NCBI RefSeq assembly: GCF_902459465.1
Contig: NC_047073.1
Coordinates: forward strand, 7,565,036-7,629,035
Source of the DNA: Asterias rubens
Lineage: Eukaryota > Echinodermata > Asteroidea > Forcipulatida > Asteriidae
Length of the DNA stretch: 64,000 nucleotides
Direction: 5' to 3'
Below, in pieces: positions 12,251-24,684 of the stretch (the stretch's first letter is position 1; each line of letters begins with the position of its first letter). A program made the position numbers and the translations under genes. Under the pieces are notes generated by a model that was not told the origin of the DNA, searched no databases, and saw only the letters and a program-made list of their open reading frames with translations.

Positions 12251-15200
12251 ATCAAAAGATGATATTTTGGGAAGTTAGTTTTAGCTAATTTTGTTGTCTG
12301 ATTAAGAAGAAAAACGGTAGACTCTTGTTCAATTTAGTTTGTAGGTGAGCAATTTGGACACCCCTGTTTTCCAATTTACAGCAAACTTGGAGACCGTTAA
12401 TCAGGCATGCAACTTTTCGTCTGATCAGCTGATTAACTCTTTTTGTTTTCAAAACAGTTCCAAAGGAAAGTTTGATTGGCCATTTTTTTATTTATTTTTT
12501 TCAATTAGAAAGTTGCATGTCTGCTTAATCTGGTTAAAATCTTTGGGAAAAGGGTAAGAATTTGACACGCTTTACATTTCAAGAATGAGAGCCAATACCA
12601 TGTAGGCAACAATACCCTTTTGATGGTCTTGATCAAGTTAGTCTTGCATGCAGTCCCTTTTGCAGCGTTGGTTAGAAAATGAGAGTTGTGTACAAGGAAG
12701 CAGGCGCACAAACGCTAACAAGTTGAATCTTAGAAACGCTTCTGTCAAAAACTGTTTTATTAGAGTGTTTATTCCAACTAAGAATTATTCTTCCCTAAAA
12801 GAAAAGAATTAGTTCCAAAAACCAAAGGTATGCGTTGTCTTTTACAAGAGGGGTTTTGTTGCAGGACCTGCTCAATGTTTGCTTTTTGGGGTGTTTGTTT
12901 GTTTGTTTGTTTGTTTGTTTGTTTGTTTGTCTTTTTTTTTGGGGGGGGGGGTTCATGATTGGGCAGTTATTTTACAATGTGTGCAAATGATGGATTATTA
13001 TGAAACGTCATCTCTTATAACTATTTCAGGGTCCATGTTATAATAAAGCACTAAACTCTTATGCATAGATGTATGCTTAGCAGCGAAAATTATCGCTAAG
13101 CTTTAACAAAATGTTAACGTCATTACATGTACCAGAGTTGGTTAAGACAGGTTGCTTGTGATTCTGTTAAGCAATATTATGTTGCTTTTACTAACATGAT
13201 TTAGTAGCTTCTTACTCTGCAAAGATCCTTGAATTTAAATAAGTGGTTAGCTGTTTTTCTATAACTTTCTTTTGGAGTAAAGGTTTATAAGAGTTTAATT
13301 ATAATGTTTTATAAAATGTTAATAGCCCACCCAAATATTATTTCATGTTTTTTGCGATGTAAATAATTTCAGTAATATTACAAATTAATAACAATAACAA
13401 TATGTATATGAAACAACTTAATTAATTTGGTGGTGTTGTTTTTTGTCATTGTGTTTCGAGGGGGGAGTTTAACTTCAATCATAGGGCATCCACTTAAAAA
13501 CCATCAGACCCCAAAAGAATAAATTTACCCCAAAAGTCTCCAAAATAAAAAAAATAGATGAATAAGTCGGCCCTAAAATAAGTTTACCAAAATTATAAAT
13601 GGCTGGAATTGGGGCACCGTTCATTTTCAAAACATTTCCAACTCCATTATAAAAACACTTTACTTTTAAGTATAACCATGAAGGTAGAAATAGTATATAA
13701 CAAGTTACAAGGGACACTTGGTTGCCTAGAATTCGTTCAAACTTGCTTAGATCATGGAGGAAGAAATAAATAAACACACATGCAGAAAATAATAAATCAG
13801 GTTTCGACACATAAATTTTACTTGTTTCTGTTTAATAAATAGACAAAAATAAGTTAATTAACTGAAGTGAATATTTCAAAGTAACGACCGTATGTATATA
13901 GTGAGTTCGGTTACGGTTATGACTTCTGATAATAGGCATTTTGCAGTGATCTAGCCGTAGCCCCGCGTCGAAAGCCGTCAATGGGAGACGTTGGTGGCGG
14001 CAGACTTACCTGTTAAATTCGGGAGGGAAAGTGGATGGGCAGCAATCACATCAGTGCACTTTGTGGATTTTTTGCTTATAACCAGGTTCTGCAAAGCAAT
14101 GTATCTATGTGTGCTTAGCTAGTTTTTATGCTTACGGGCTTTATGAAATTGGGACCTAGTTACGGGAATGCAAAAGGTTGAGAACAAAAGTTCTGCTATG
14201 GTGAAATGAATGTGATTGCTGACTGTCCGGAATGTAGTGATTTCCACACTGGTTTGTAAGTCTTATTTGCATATTCCTCAAACTCCATTGACACAAAAGT
14301 ACCAATAAATACAATACTATAAACACTAAAGGTCCATTGTGGAAACCTGGGCCGAAAAATGTGAAATGTGCAATGGGCACCATTGCAATGATTAACAGAA
14401 AACATCCTGCTTGCTGAAATGGCACCCATGCGTCTTTCACGTTTCAACAAGGAGCTCCAGTCTTGGGTCTTAGATGGTCTTAGCAAGGGTGAGGTGTAAT
14501 CAGTGGATTTTCCGAAAATGGCGGCCGGTGATGGAGGCTGATGTATCTTGAAGTGGAGATATAGAGCTGACGTAGTAGAGGTACCTTCATAAACAGACGT
14601 AAGAGATTATACTTCTTATCAAGAATGTTATACCAATGCAAAGCAGGCATGATTCTACTTTTGAACTCCGTCTGATTTCCGATTTGTTGTTGGTCTTGGA
14701 AATAATCCGAAAAATTGTGATTCAAATAGCCAGAATTGTATATAAGTCATTAATTGGATTTTAATATACCGTTACCCTCCCCAGGGTTATTAGAGCTGTT
14801 CCAGTTTCGGAATGAAGTAAAATACTAAACAATACAAAATAATAATGTAATATCTTTGACATTTCTATAGGCCTACGACATTTTATTGTTGAAGAGTGTG
14901 GCGTCCATCTTTTCATATTCATTGTTTTCAACTGTTATATATGTTTGGTATTTTCAACATAAAAAATAAATGTGTATTGTATTGAATTGAAGAAAAAACA
15001 AACAAACAAACAAACACCACAACAAACAAACAAACAAACAACCCCAAACAAACAAGACTCACTCGATTATCGCCATTTTAACTGCATTTAAATTGCTTGA
15101 CGACGTTTCCTTGACGGTCATAAAGACAGAAACACTGCTGGGTGCTTCCCGCCTTGCGACATGCTGATAGGGGAAAATGTGGAATTTGAATTGAATCTTA

Positions 15201-15478
15201 ATTTTGAATTTTATTTAAATTGACAAACTTCGTGAACCCGAAGGTCAAATTACAGAGTTAGTACAATGGTCACACATTATATAAAAAACATAAAATTATG
15301 ACAAATAAAATATTTAAAAGTAGGCCTAAAATTAATAGCAAAAACATGTTTTTAATTGCATTGTGTTCCCTCTTTTGTTGGGGGGGGGGTGGGGGATAAG
15401 GGTTTTGGCAAGGATTTTTTTGATTTTTGTTTATTGAGATTTTCTATTCGTTTGCGTGTGTTTGGATAAAAAAAAGTT
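12251..15478. other. Gene-poor AT-rich intergenic stretch
   Basis: No convincing exon. Visible contents are a (GTTT)n run followed by a G-tract at 12895..12951 and (AAAC)n runs at 14998..15055. An isolated perfect donor context on the minus strand (AACAG|GTAAGT at about 14009) follows a short open stretch, but it does not join in phase with the peptide exon at 17261..17396. Confidence 0.45.
12895..12951. repeat. (GTTT)n microsatellite plus G-run
   Basis: About nine GTTT units followed by a T-run and a run of ten G. Confidence 0.9.
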
Positions 15479-15486
15479 GTATTTTT

Positions 15487-17001
15487 CATGGGCGTCAATC
15501 CATCCTGAAACGTGGGGGGGGGGGGGGACTTAACATTTATGGCGTGGGGTCCGGGGCCCGCTTTATAGGGCCCCGTGAATTTTTTTAGCCCGTAGATGCT
15601 CTCTGGTGCAATCTAGTGAATCTGAGGGGTGATGTTCCCCCCCTCTCAGATGTTGGAATTAAATGCCTTTTTCAAGCTATGATGCACCTATTCTTGCTAT
15701 TTTGGTTATTGTACCTAAAATGCAACTCAATTATAGCTTCGTTATATCCATTGTTTTCGCATTCTCAGACGGCGTTTCATCTCCATCATCACCAGACCTA
15801 AGACACAAGTTTAATGGGGCAAATCTGTCAGAATGGAACAGAACATCTGTAAAATGTGAGCAGCAGTAGAACCTTTTGGGTTGACAGCGTCTTCAAGTGT
15901 GGATCTATGAACCAAGTTTTAGGGGGAAATCTGTCGAAGAGTTAGCTCACGAACGCGAAACCTTTACGGCATGGGTCCGGGCCCGCTTAAGGGCCCGGGA
16001 AAATTTTGCATTCTAGATGCTCTGTGGTGCAATCTTAGGCCAATAAGAGGCATACAGAACGGAACAGAACGTCTGTAAAATGTGAGCAGCAGTAGAACCT
16101 TTTGGATTGACAGCATCTTTAAGTGCGGATCTATGAACCAAGTTTTAGGGGGAAATACTGTCAAAGATTGAGCACATCAGTGTGAAACCTTTACGGCATG
16201 GGTCCGGGATGCTCTGTGGGGCAATCTTAGGCCAATAAGAGGCATACAGAACGGAACAGAACATCTGTAAAATGTGAGCAGCAGTAGAACCTTTTGGGTT
16301 GACAGCATCTTCAAGTGCGGATCTATGAACCAATTTTTAGGGGAAAATCTGTCGAAGAGTGAGCTCACCAGTGCGAAACCTTTACGGCATGGGTCCGGGC
16401 CCGCTTAAGGGCCCGGAATTTTTTTTTGTGTATTTTAGATGCTCTGTGGTGCAATATTTAGGCCATTTAACGGCCAAATGGCAAACGAAACAGAACAATG
16501 AGCTGTGTGAATATTGTGTTCCAGTGCTCCACAGTTCCTCAGTGCAAAACACGATTTTCATGATAAAGGTGGTCAAACGACACAGGGAACATTTGATACT
16601 GTGTCTTTCACCCTTCGAAAATGGGTTGGGGTGGGGTGGGGTTCACGCCCCTTCCACTCTTTCAAGGTGGAGGTGCCAATCTGTCAACGATGGAGCGTGC
16701 GTGTGAGAAGCCTTTACGGCTCGGGGTGCGGGCCCGATTAAGGGGCCGGGAAAATTTTGCAATTTTAGATGCGCTGTGAGGCAATCTAGGGCCAATTTAG
16801 AGGGGGAATATTGTGTCATCCTTTGTCCACAGGATTAATGCCCATATATAGGGACACAGGGTTTCGTCTTACACAGTTCAAAACGTGGGCTTCATGATAA
16901 AGGTGGTCAAAAACGTGGGGGGACATTTGATATTGTGTCCCCCACCCTCCAAAAGGTGGGGGACATGTCCCCCTGTCCCCCCCCCCTGATTGACGCCCAT
17001 G
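15487..17001. mobile_element. hAT-type non-autonomous transposon with internal ~200 bp repeats
   Basis: Perfect 14 bp terminal inverted repeats, CATGGGCGTCAATC at the left and GATTGACGCCCATG at the right. They are flanked by a perfect 8 bp direct duplication GTATTTTT (15479..15486 and 17002..17009). An 8 bp duplication with CA...TG ends is the hAT signature. The interior has no transposase. It is built of partial tandem units, each starting near GATGCTCTGTGGTGCAATCT (about 15596, 16016, 16208, 16438 and 16769) and carrying the palindrome GGGCCCGCTTAAGGGCCCGG. The short minus-strand frames here are repeats of one another. Confidence 0.88.
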
Positions 17002-17260
17002 GTATTTTTACATATTTTCTGTTTTTAACGTACTTTCGTGAAACATAATAAAACAAATGTATGGCCGTGAAATTTTAGAACTTGAAGTTGAACATGGTCA
17101 TCAAACATTAGCCTAATTTAAGGCCAAAACTCACAAATTAAACTATACGATTGTTGTTTTTTTATCGCAATGTAAAATTAATCTTTAGACAGACAATCCA
17201 GTCAATATTTCACAAAGGTACTAAATAAATAAAGGTGTAGACTTAATTCAAGGCGCTTAC

Positions 17261-17396
17261 TTGAAACCACAGGGCCTCGTTTCTCCATCGGCTCGTAAGT
17301 GTCGATGTACGCATCTACCTCCCAGTCGAGTGGAGCGGCCTCAATGGAGACTAGAATAGTCGTCATTACCAAAAACAGCACCACGATGGACTTCAT
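17261..17396 (-). CDS. First coding exon of a putative secreted peptide (neuropeptide-like) precursor
   Basis: On the minus strand a splice acceptor (TTTTTTTTAAATCCCAG) opens an exon at 17409 with 13 bases of 5' UTR, then ATG at 17396. The 45 residues encoded start with a clear signal peptide (MKSIVVLFLVMTTILVSIEA), followed by an acidic propeptide (PLDWEVDAYIDTYEPME), a dibasic Lys-Arg cleavage site and GPVVS. The exon ends in phase 1 at a GTAAGC donor. This layout (signal peptide, acidic spacer, KR, then the start of a peptide) is that of neuropeptide and peptide-hormone precursors. The following exon(s), which would carry the mature peptide and any amidation Gly, were not found within the next 8 kb on this strand. 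I cannot assign it to a known echinoderm neuropeptide family. A small secreted protein with a chance KR is the alternative. Confidence 0.6.
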
Positions 17397-17541
17397 TTTG
17401 GACTGATATCTGGGATTTAAAAAAAATAGGGTGGAAAACAATGATATTTCAGGGACACCGTTTTCATTCTTGAATAAGTACAAACACAATGTTCAGGACG
17501 GAATTCAAACTTTTTTGTTTTACAAAAGCAAGAAAATCCTT

Positions 17542-17880
17542 AGGGTACTGGACACTATAGGTAATTACTCAAAATAACTATTATCGTAAAAACTTACTTG
17601 AACGAGCAATGGAAAGCTGTTAACAGTAAAACATTGTTTAAAAGGCTCTCACTGATTGAAGGTAACGTATTTTTTTTAGAAAGAGCGAATTTCTCACTCG
17701 AATAATAAAATACTTCGGACCTGAAGACTATTTATTAGGCTTCTGATAACACACAATTTGTGCAACAAGGATGTTTTTTAATTCAGTTGTTCTCTTCCAA
17801 CTTCGACGACCAATAGAGTCCAAATATTCGCAGTTTTTGTATGGGTTTTTAACAATTATTCTTACCAAAGGTGTTTAAAT
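17542..17880. repeat. Family A TIR element
   Basis: Starts GGTACTGGACACTATAGGTA and ends ACCAAAGGTGTTTA, with the interior GAGCAATGGAAAGCTGTTAA. Its left end lies about 130 bases upstream of the peptide exon's acceptor, inside the presumed 5' UTR intron. Confidence 0.75.
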
Positions 17881-17929
17881 AGTTCCTTCAAAGTAGCACT
17901 TTTGTCTGTTGCTAGTAAATTTGTAAATT

Positions 17930-18030
17930 TGCTGTACTCGGGGCAGCTCGTGGTTGTATGGCTTCTGACTGACTGACACCCCGTTACTTGGGAGACCTTG
18001 CAGCTCCAGTCAATTTGTCTTTGTTCAAAC
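17930..18030 (+). repeat. Degenerate SINE
   Basis: Shares the 3' tail TTTGTCTTTGTTCAAA with the SINE at 4326..4420. The tRNA-like head (GGGCAGCTCGTGGTTGTATGG) is decayed. Confidence 0.5.
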
Positions 18031-18091
18031 CAAGCTATTAACTCGCTTTGTATCCTTTGGCAAAATGCGCGTCATAAATACGGTTATTATA

Positions 18092-18456
18092 AAGGCAGTG
18101 GACACTATTGGTAATCGTAAAGACTAGCCTTCACAGTTGGTGTATCTCAGCATATGCATAAAATAACAATCCTGTAAAAATTTGAGCTCAATCGGTCATC
18201 GAAGTTGCGAGAAAATAATGAAAGAAAAATAACCCTTGTCACACGAAGTTGTGTGCGTTTAGACGGTTGATTTCGAGACATCAAGTTCTAAATCTGAGGT
18301 CTCGAAATCAAATTCGTGGAAAATACTTCTTTCTCAAAAACTATGGCACTTCAGAGGGAGCCGTTTCTCACAATGTTTTATACCACCATTACTCGTCAAC
18401 AACAAAGGTTTTATGGCAATAATTATTTTGAGTAATTACCAATAGTGTCCACTGCC
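18092..18456. repeat. Family A TIR element, full length
   Basis: AAAGGCAGTGGACACTATTG at the left, CCAATAGTGTCCACTGCCT at the right, about 365 bp, with the internal inverted CATCAAGTTCTAAATCTGAGG block. Confidence 0.8.
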
Positions 18457-18695
18457 TACATAAATATAGGCACACCGCGCAATTAAAAGATTCCCATGCG
18501 CCAAACTGTGCAATGTTTTTTTCACTTAGTACTCAAATTTGACTGTCGTTTTTGTGGAGAACTTTCGGAATTGTTATCTCCAACAACAACATTGTTAGAA
18601 CCCCAGGGGGCCGGAACGAAACTCACTTTCCATGCTTTTTTCATCATACCGCTATATTATGGCCTATACACTCAATTATCTTTTTTTCATATCGA

Positions 18696-19060
18696 GTATT
18701 ATAGATCACTGGAAACTATTGGTAACTACTCAAAATAATTGTTATAGCATAAACACCTACTTGGTAACGAGTAATTGAGAGCTGTTGATATAAAACATTG
18801 TGCGAAACGGCTACCTCTTAAGTAACTATAGTTTTTGAGAAAGAAGTGATTTCTCTCTAAAATAATTTGAATTTAATTTCTCAGATTCAAGCATCTGAAA
18901 GCACACAACTTGTGCGGCAGTGGTATTTTTTTCAATTATTCTCTCGCAACTTAGACGACCAATTGAGTTCAAATTTTCACAGATATGTTGAGATACACGA
19001 AGTGAGAAGACTGGTCTTTGACAGTTACCAAAGGTGTCCAGTGCCTTTTAACACGTCGAT
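18696..19060. repeat. Family A TIR element, full length
   Basis: GATCACTGGAAACTATTGG at the left and CCAAAGGTGTCCAGTGCCTT at the right, opposite in interior orientation to the copy at 18092..18456. Confidence 0.78.
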
Positions 19061-22000
19061 TCATACAAAAAACAAAAAAACTCAAAAACTATAAATGCCA
19101 ATTAGCGCTAACAATTTATTCAAAATCCGGGTTGTGGTTTGTTTAATCAAAATCCATTATTTACGGATTCAAAATCGGTTATTATGGATTCGCTTTCATT
19201 TGTGTTCCTAATAACGGATTGTGCGCCCGTAGTGCCCGATTCGAAATGTACTTTATTTCGTTGGTACTGATGGGCTTTCATAAAACTAGCCCTGTCGGCC
19301 TTTCACTTTAATAGTTTAAATTAAACAGATGAAGAGTGCTATATAAAAAAGGGCTAGTATAAAAACCACAATTCTTGTGGTTTATAATACAAGTAAATTC
19401 AAATTAAATCTTTATTCCTAATGCCCAGCAGAAATTACTTTCTCGTTTGCACATTAAAATAATTAAAGTAATTAAAAATAACAGAAAAACATACATGAAC
19501 CGTATAAATTAAAACAGCAGCAATAGGCATATATAATCAAAAATATGACATGGCACAAATAAATAGTTTTTAAAATGCACCGGAATTAAAATATCAATCA
19601 AAACATAAAATAAACCAGGAAAATAATAAGAATACCAATAACAAATTCCAATAAAAGCCAATGTACCTTTTTTTTAATTGCCGCATTTATGACCAATGAC
19701 TATTTCTTCTATATCTATAAAGACTTACTTTTGAATCAGGAGTAGCTTAAATATTACCAGATGAACAACTTCTTATACGTCTCGAGACAAACAGTGAAGG
19801 TTCTCTTCTTCCAACACCCAATCAAAGAATGAGCCAAACCAAGGTAAAAGTACCCTCTTATATACAACCACGCAAAGTCTCGGGTGGTTTGACACGATGA
19901 AAGAGGGTACCGCTGTTTATTCACAAGAGATTCTTGAGCTTAGTAACGGTGCGTAACTCATCATCACTGGGGCCCATCAACCTTTGGCACGTCTAATGGG
20001 AGAATTTTAATTAGTGACTTATTTTGATGTATCGTTTGTTTTTTTAGAGGCTGAAAAACATAATTATTTTGAGGGGAGTGGTATGGCGCGTGTCGAGGGT
20101 ACTTTTGGTCGCGACAGCATGGCGATTTATCCACCGTAACGGTATTAGCAACACATCTGCCCACATACTTTCCAAAACGAAAGACTATACTAAGTATGGT
20201 CTGATTGTATTGAAAACCCACCAGCTCATCACTCCCTCCCCCCCCCCCCTCCCGAAATAATTGACTGCACATAGGAAGAGACATCCCCATAAACAACGCA
20301 AACAGCATCACTAACAACAACACAAACAACAAACAAACAAATGAGAAGACAATTCCAAGTGGCTTGGCGATGTTTCGTGGCCGAGATGGTTGATTTAGCT
20401 TGGCGAGCTGCATATGGCACTGCACAGGCTGTATACTCCCAAGGGAGCTGAGATGTTCAAGGAATGAAATAAATGGTCCAGTGATGACCAGGGGAAGGGT
20501 GGAGGAGGGTCACGAGCGTGACTGAGAGACAATTTTGAACGCAATAAGTATTAAGGACCACTATTTTTAAAACTATAATATGCACCTACCTCCGATTAAT
20601 TAATTTGGGTTATGCTGTTTTCACGCTACAGGGTGTGGTGAGGCTTTTTGCCAATAACCTTAGAATGTTTTCCTTTAATAATTACAAATAAACGTTATGA
20701 TTTGCCTTAAAGCAATATCAAAATGATGTTACGTACTATGAAGTAAACCAAAGTAATTGTTAGCAACTATGAGAACAGCTTTTATTTAATGATTTTTGTG
20801 ATGATTTTACAAACACGACAATGGGAACTCTTTTGACTTTAGAATCTTTTTACAGTCAAGCGTGTCCTTTTTACCAATGCCAGCTGCTCTGTTAATTCCA
20901 CCAGGGGAAACAAAAGGTATATAATTAATTTCAGTTAATTGATCTGGGGCTGAATAATTGCCTGTGTAGGCATCAGTCTCAATTACAATCAAGAAATGTG
21001 GCCAGATGTTGCGTTTAAAGTCACCTGGAAGTGGTATTTTTCAAGCATTTGTCACTAATATATGTGTTTTGATGAGTGGAATGTGAATAAACAGTTAACT
21101 AAGGTTTTAAAAAATAAGTTCTTATGTTAGGTACAAATTTAAGAGTAGACCCCGACCCGAGAGGGCGCTGTTCGTGACGTCAATCGAGGCAGACTTTGCC
21201 TGTAATGCGTAGAGTAAACACAGTTGCAAAGTACATGTACGGACCAAGTCGTGAGTTTGTACGTTTCAAAAAAAAAAAATTGTTTTTTTTTCCCGGCAAT
21301 GCCGATCAGGTGTATCGCTGCTGAATGCAGAAAAACACTTTTTGAAATGTACCAACAACAAAATTGCAGCACACTGATTAAGTTCTGCAGCAATACCGAA
21401 TTTCTTCATTGAAGAAAAATCTATAGATTGTGTTGAATACAGACATTATTATTATTTGTAAGATTTTCCCAGGTGTTGTCCTATGATACCCTTTTAAAAC
21501 TGTTATCCTTATGTGACACTCATTAAATAATGGGTCACCTGTCACACTATAAAAACAATGCATTTTCGCTAAGAATCAGAATTATGTCCTATGTTTTTCA
21601 TTAAAAAAATACAATGTACATGTAGCTCTCGTATACGCCCCCTATGTCTGAAATTCAAATATGTCCGCGAGCCTATATTGAACAATCCTGTATTTTGGCG
21701 CGGGCTACAATTTTTTTTTTTTACAAGTGCCATTCCATAGTATTTCGTGGCAGGCAGTTCTAACTTCAGAGCCGTGCTTTGTATAGCAGCAAGTTTCATT
21801 AAAACAATCATTGCTTGTGCGTGTGCTTGTGTTATAAGTCCTTCAGAGAAAGGACTTTGCACTCGCTGGTTGAAATCATATTTTTATCTGTTTCCTTAAA
21901 TTTCACTTTTAATGAGCTTCACGAACAGAAGCTGGAACAATAAACACTTCTCAGTAAAATAACACACAATATCGGCACTGACTCAAGCTCCAATAATAAT

Positions 22001-22200
22001 AGTTAGTCTTTTACTTCGCCGTGAACCACTCTTGCAATAATGTGCCTCAAGTTTCCACGTGGTGTATTCCCATAAGTCAGGACTATCGTCATGTGGGAAA
22101 ACATTTTTGACGAAGCAGGCTCTTTAAAAAGAGTTTAAACTACAACACCTCATTAGTAAAAAGTATCCAAACCCTTTAAACCGGGTTTCCTTAGATCACG
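19061..22200. other. Intergenic stretch without a supported gene
   Basis: AT-rich sequence with several homopolymer runs. A 153-codon minus-strand frame (19964..20425) has a hydrophobic stretch but crosses a C/G homopolymer and has no recognisable domain, so I do not call it. A short plus-strand start (MPIRCIAAECRKT) at 21299 is discussed in the findings. Confidence 0.45.
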
Positions 22201-22239
22201 TTTTTGGTCTACGATTGAAGATGCCCAGCAGTCACAATT

Positions 22240-22720
22240 TCGTCATAATAACGCTATAATGACGTTAATTTCTAACGTTGGATGACGGTTGGTCTGTTGT
22301 TTTAAGTGAAAGTTTTTTAGACGTCGGCTCACAAACCAAAATAAGACGTCTTACTTAAACCATAATCCGACGTTGCATGACGGTCAAAAGCTAACGCTTG
22401 TTAGACGTTATAAACTGACTCAAATATGACGTCATTATTTTACCTCAATCTCACCATCCCAAGACGTTGGATAATGGTCACCCTATGGTTATAATTTAAA
22501 GATTTTTAGACGTCGTCATAATAACGATAAAATGGCGTCAATTTCTAACGTCGGGTGATGGTTGGCCTGTTGTTTTAAGTGAAAGTCCTTTAGACGTCGG
22601 CTCACAAACCAAAATAAGACGTCTAACTTGAACCGTAGTCTGACATTGCTTGACAGTCAATAACTAACGCTTGTTAGACGTTATAAACTGACTCAAATAT
22701 AACGTCATTATTTTACCTCA
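22240..22720. repeat. Direct repeat of ~205 bp rich in GACGTC palindromes
   Basis: Two direct copies, 22240..22444 and about 22510..22718. Each runs from the CGTCATAATAACG region through TTTCTAACGT, 'TTAGACGTCGGCTCACAAAC', CGCTTGTTAGACGTTATAAA and ends ACGTCATTATTTTACCTC. GACGTC or TGACGTCA-like cores occur several times per copy. Confidence 0.75.
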
Positions 22721-22727
22721 GAAAGAG

Positions 22728-22945
22728 GTAATTTCTCACTAAAATAACAAAGACTTCTAGCTAGAAGTCTTTATTCCTATCTGAAAGCACACAAATTCGT
22801 CCAACAAGGGTGTTTCTTCTTTTATCATTTTCTCGCAACTTCGATGACCGATTGAGCCCAAATTTTCACAGGCTTGTTATTTTATGCATATGATGGGATA
22901 CACCAAGTGAGAACACTGATCTTTTACAAATACCAACCGTGTACA
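22728..22945. repeat. Partial family A TIR element
   Basis: Right-hand two thirds of the element, from GAAAGAGGTAATTTCTCACT to the 'CCGTGTACAGTGGCTTTA' end. It contains the perfect palindrome AGACTTCTAGCTAGAAGTCT. Confidence 0.75.
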
Positions 22946-23127
22946 GTGGCTTTAAGCAGCTCTGTGAAATTGATCCATGGTCAGTTGTCTCTGTTGATGT
23001 ACTTACTGACTTGGTTCATCGTACTTCTGGTGTAGCATGACCACCTTATTGTGACACGCAAACTGAAGTATACTTTTGGAATGACATTTTTTCATGACAT
23101 TCTTCAAACAGGCTATGCTATATGTTA

Positions 23128-23420
23128 AAGCCATTGGACACTTTCGGTAAACAGTATTGTCCAAAGGCCTACACTTTGTGTATCACAACATTATATAAAA
23201 ATATAAAAAAACTGTGCAAATTTAGAATCAATCGGTCATCGGAGTCGGGAGAAATTAACGGGAAAACCCACCCTTGTTTCCGCATGTTTCGCCGTGTAAA
23301 GCATTTCATGGAATAATATTTCAAGAGAAGTCTTTTACCATTACCTTCTGTAAACCCTGTAAGTTATTTGTAAATCTGCGAACTTTTATTTTTGTTTCTG
23401 TTCCGAAAGTGTATAATGGC
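23128..23420. repeat. Family B TIR element (internally deleted)
   Basis: Starts GCCATTGGACACTTTCGGTA and ends CCGAAAGTGTATAATGGCTT. It is related to the longer copy at 29512..29880 but lacks that copy's central palindrome. Confidence 0.7.
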
Positions 23421-24021
23421 TTTAATGTGTACGTTCTGATCATTACTTATTTTGTGGTAACACCATGTGTGTATCTACTTGCCAGGTAGAGTTTGTCTTT
23501 TAAAGAACTGTCTTTCTATATTCTACTACCGGTGAGCAGATTGATCGGATTGTTGGGGTGTATGGGTATTCGCTTGTTTTGTAAAAAAGATTCTAAAACG
23601 AAAAAAAAAAAAAAAAAAAAACCAAAACAATCGAAAACCCATTAAAAATATTATTCATAAATACCTCAGACAATTTCGCTATTCCTATTGGTGGAGAGCG
23701 CGTCACGTGGGTGTGTATAAACCTTTTATGACCAGTAAAAAGTGTTGAAACATGGGCGTGACACGCGAGCTTGCACCTGTTCTAATACGACAGTTTCTTC
23801 ATTCCTATTGGTCGAGAGCAACGGCTGAAACAGTTGTGCCACATCACGCGATACGCGCGACGCGCATAGCATTCCCTTGTAAGGAGTTGTTTACCCGAGG
23901 GCGGCGGAGGGCTTTACCATTTCAAAATTTCAAAATTTCAAATCATTGATAAATGATAATTTTTGCATTTATTTTACTTTTTGACCTAAAAGTGTTGATG
24001 TTTTTGACCGAAAAGGTATTT

Positions 24022-24191
24022 ATGAATGGGAATCAAAGTGTGTTGAATCGGTTTTCAACTAGTGGTTTAAACCCGCCGAGGCCTGGTTCTTGATAATTTA
24101 CCTCGACTTCGTCTCGGTAAAATTATCAAGAACCAGGCCTCGTTGAGATTAAACCACTAGTTGAAAACCTCTTCACCACACATTGATTCCC
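24022..24191. repeat. Fold-back element, ~70 bp arms
   Basis: TTTCAACTAGTGGTTTAAAC and GGCCTGGTTCTTGATAATTT on the left are mirrored by AAATTATCAAGAACCAGGCC and ACCACTAGTTGAAAACC on the right. The loop (ACCTCGACTTCGTCTCGGTA) is itself nearly palindromic. Confidence 0.85.
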
Positions 24192-24684
24192 TTAGTTAAA
24201 ACTCTGTGGCAATTTTTATTTATTTATTATTCACAAACCTAGGGGTGTGACTTTGAATCTTTGTTCTAGCTGGAAAGGATATGGCATTTAACTTGAATTC
24301 ATTCAAGGATCAAACAAGTGTAATATTTAGTATCCCTCCGCCATGATAACTATACTTAACGTATAAAGGTTCAAGAGATTAAATGAAAAGCGTTTTTGTT
24401 TTATATCTCATTTATTTTCGTAATTTTAAAGTGAAGTTGAAAACAAACTTGAACAATCTCTATAATACAAAAGGTGAGGTAATTTACTATTGTACGATGC
24501 CACAATGCATTCGAATTGCAATTATGTCTAAAAAATAAACTGATGATTTAGTCAAAAGTGTAAATATAAACAAGTGATATATTTAAATCCCCCCCAGTGT
24601 TTGATCTGGTCAAATTGAAGACGTATAATTAAAAATAAAAAATAAATTACCGTCGTATAGTCAAAAACATAAGACGCCTGTGCG

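Noticed and set aside
14009-14100. Minus-strand open stretch ending in AACAG|GTAAGT, considered as exon 2 of the peptide precursor
   Set aside because: The only good acceptor upstream (GCTTTGCAG) gives the wrong phase. Joined to the 17261 donor it would hit a stop after about twelve codons.
16145-16368. Several similar minus-strand frames (PKNWFIDPHLKML...)
   Set aside because: They repeat each other because they lie in the internal tandem units of the hAT element. There is no independent coding signal.
19964-20425. 153-codon minus-strand frame with a hydrophobic segment
   Set aside because: It crosses a C/G homopolymer, has no recognisable domain or clear splice context, and overlaps low-complexity AAC repeats.
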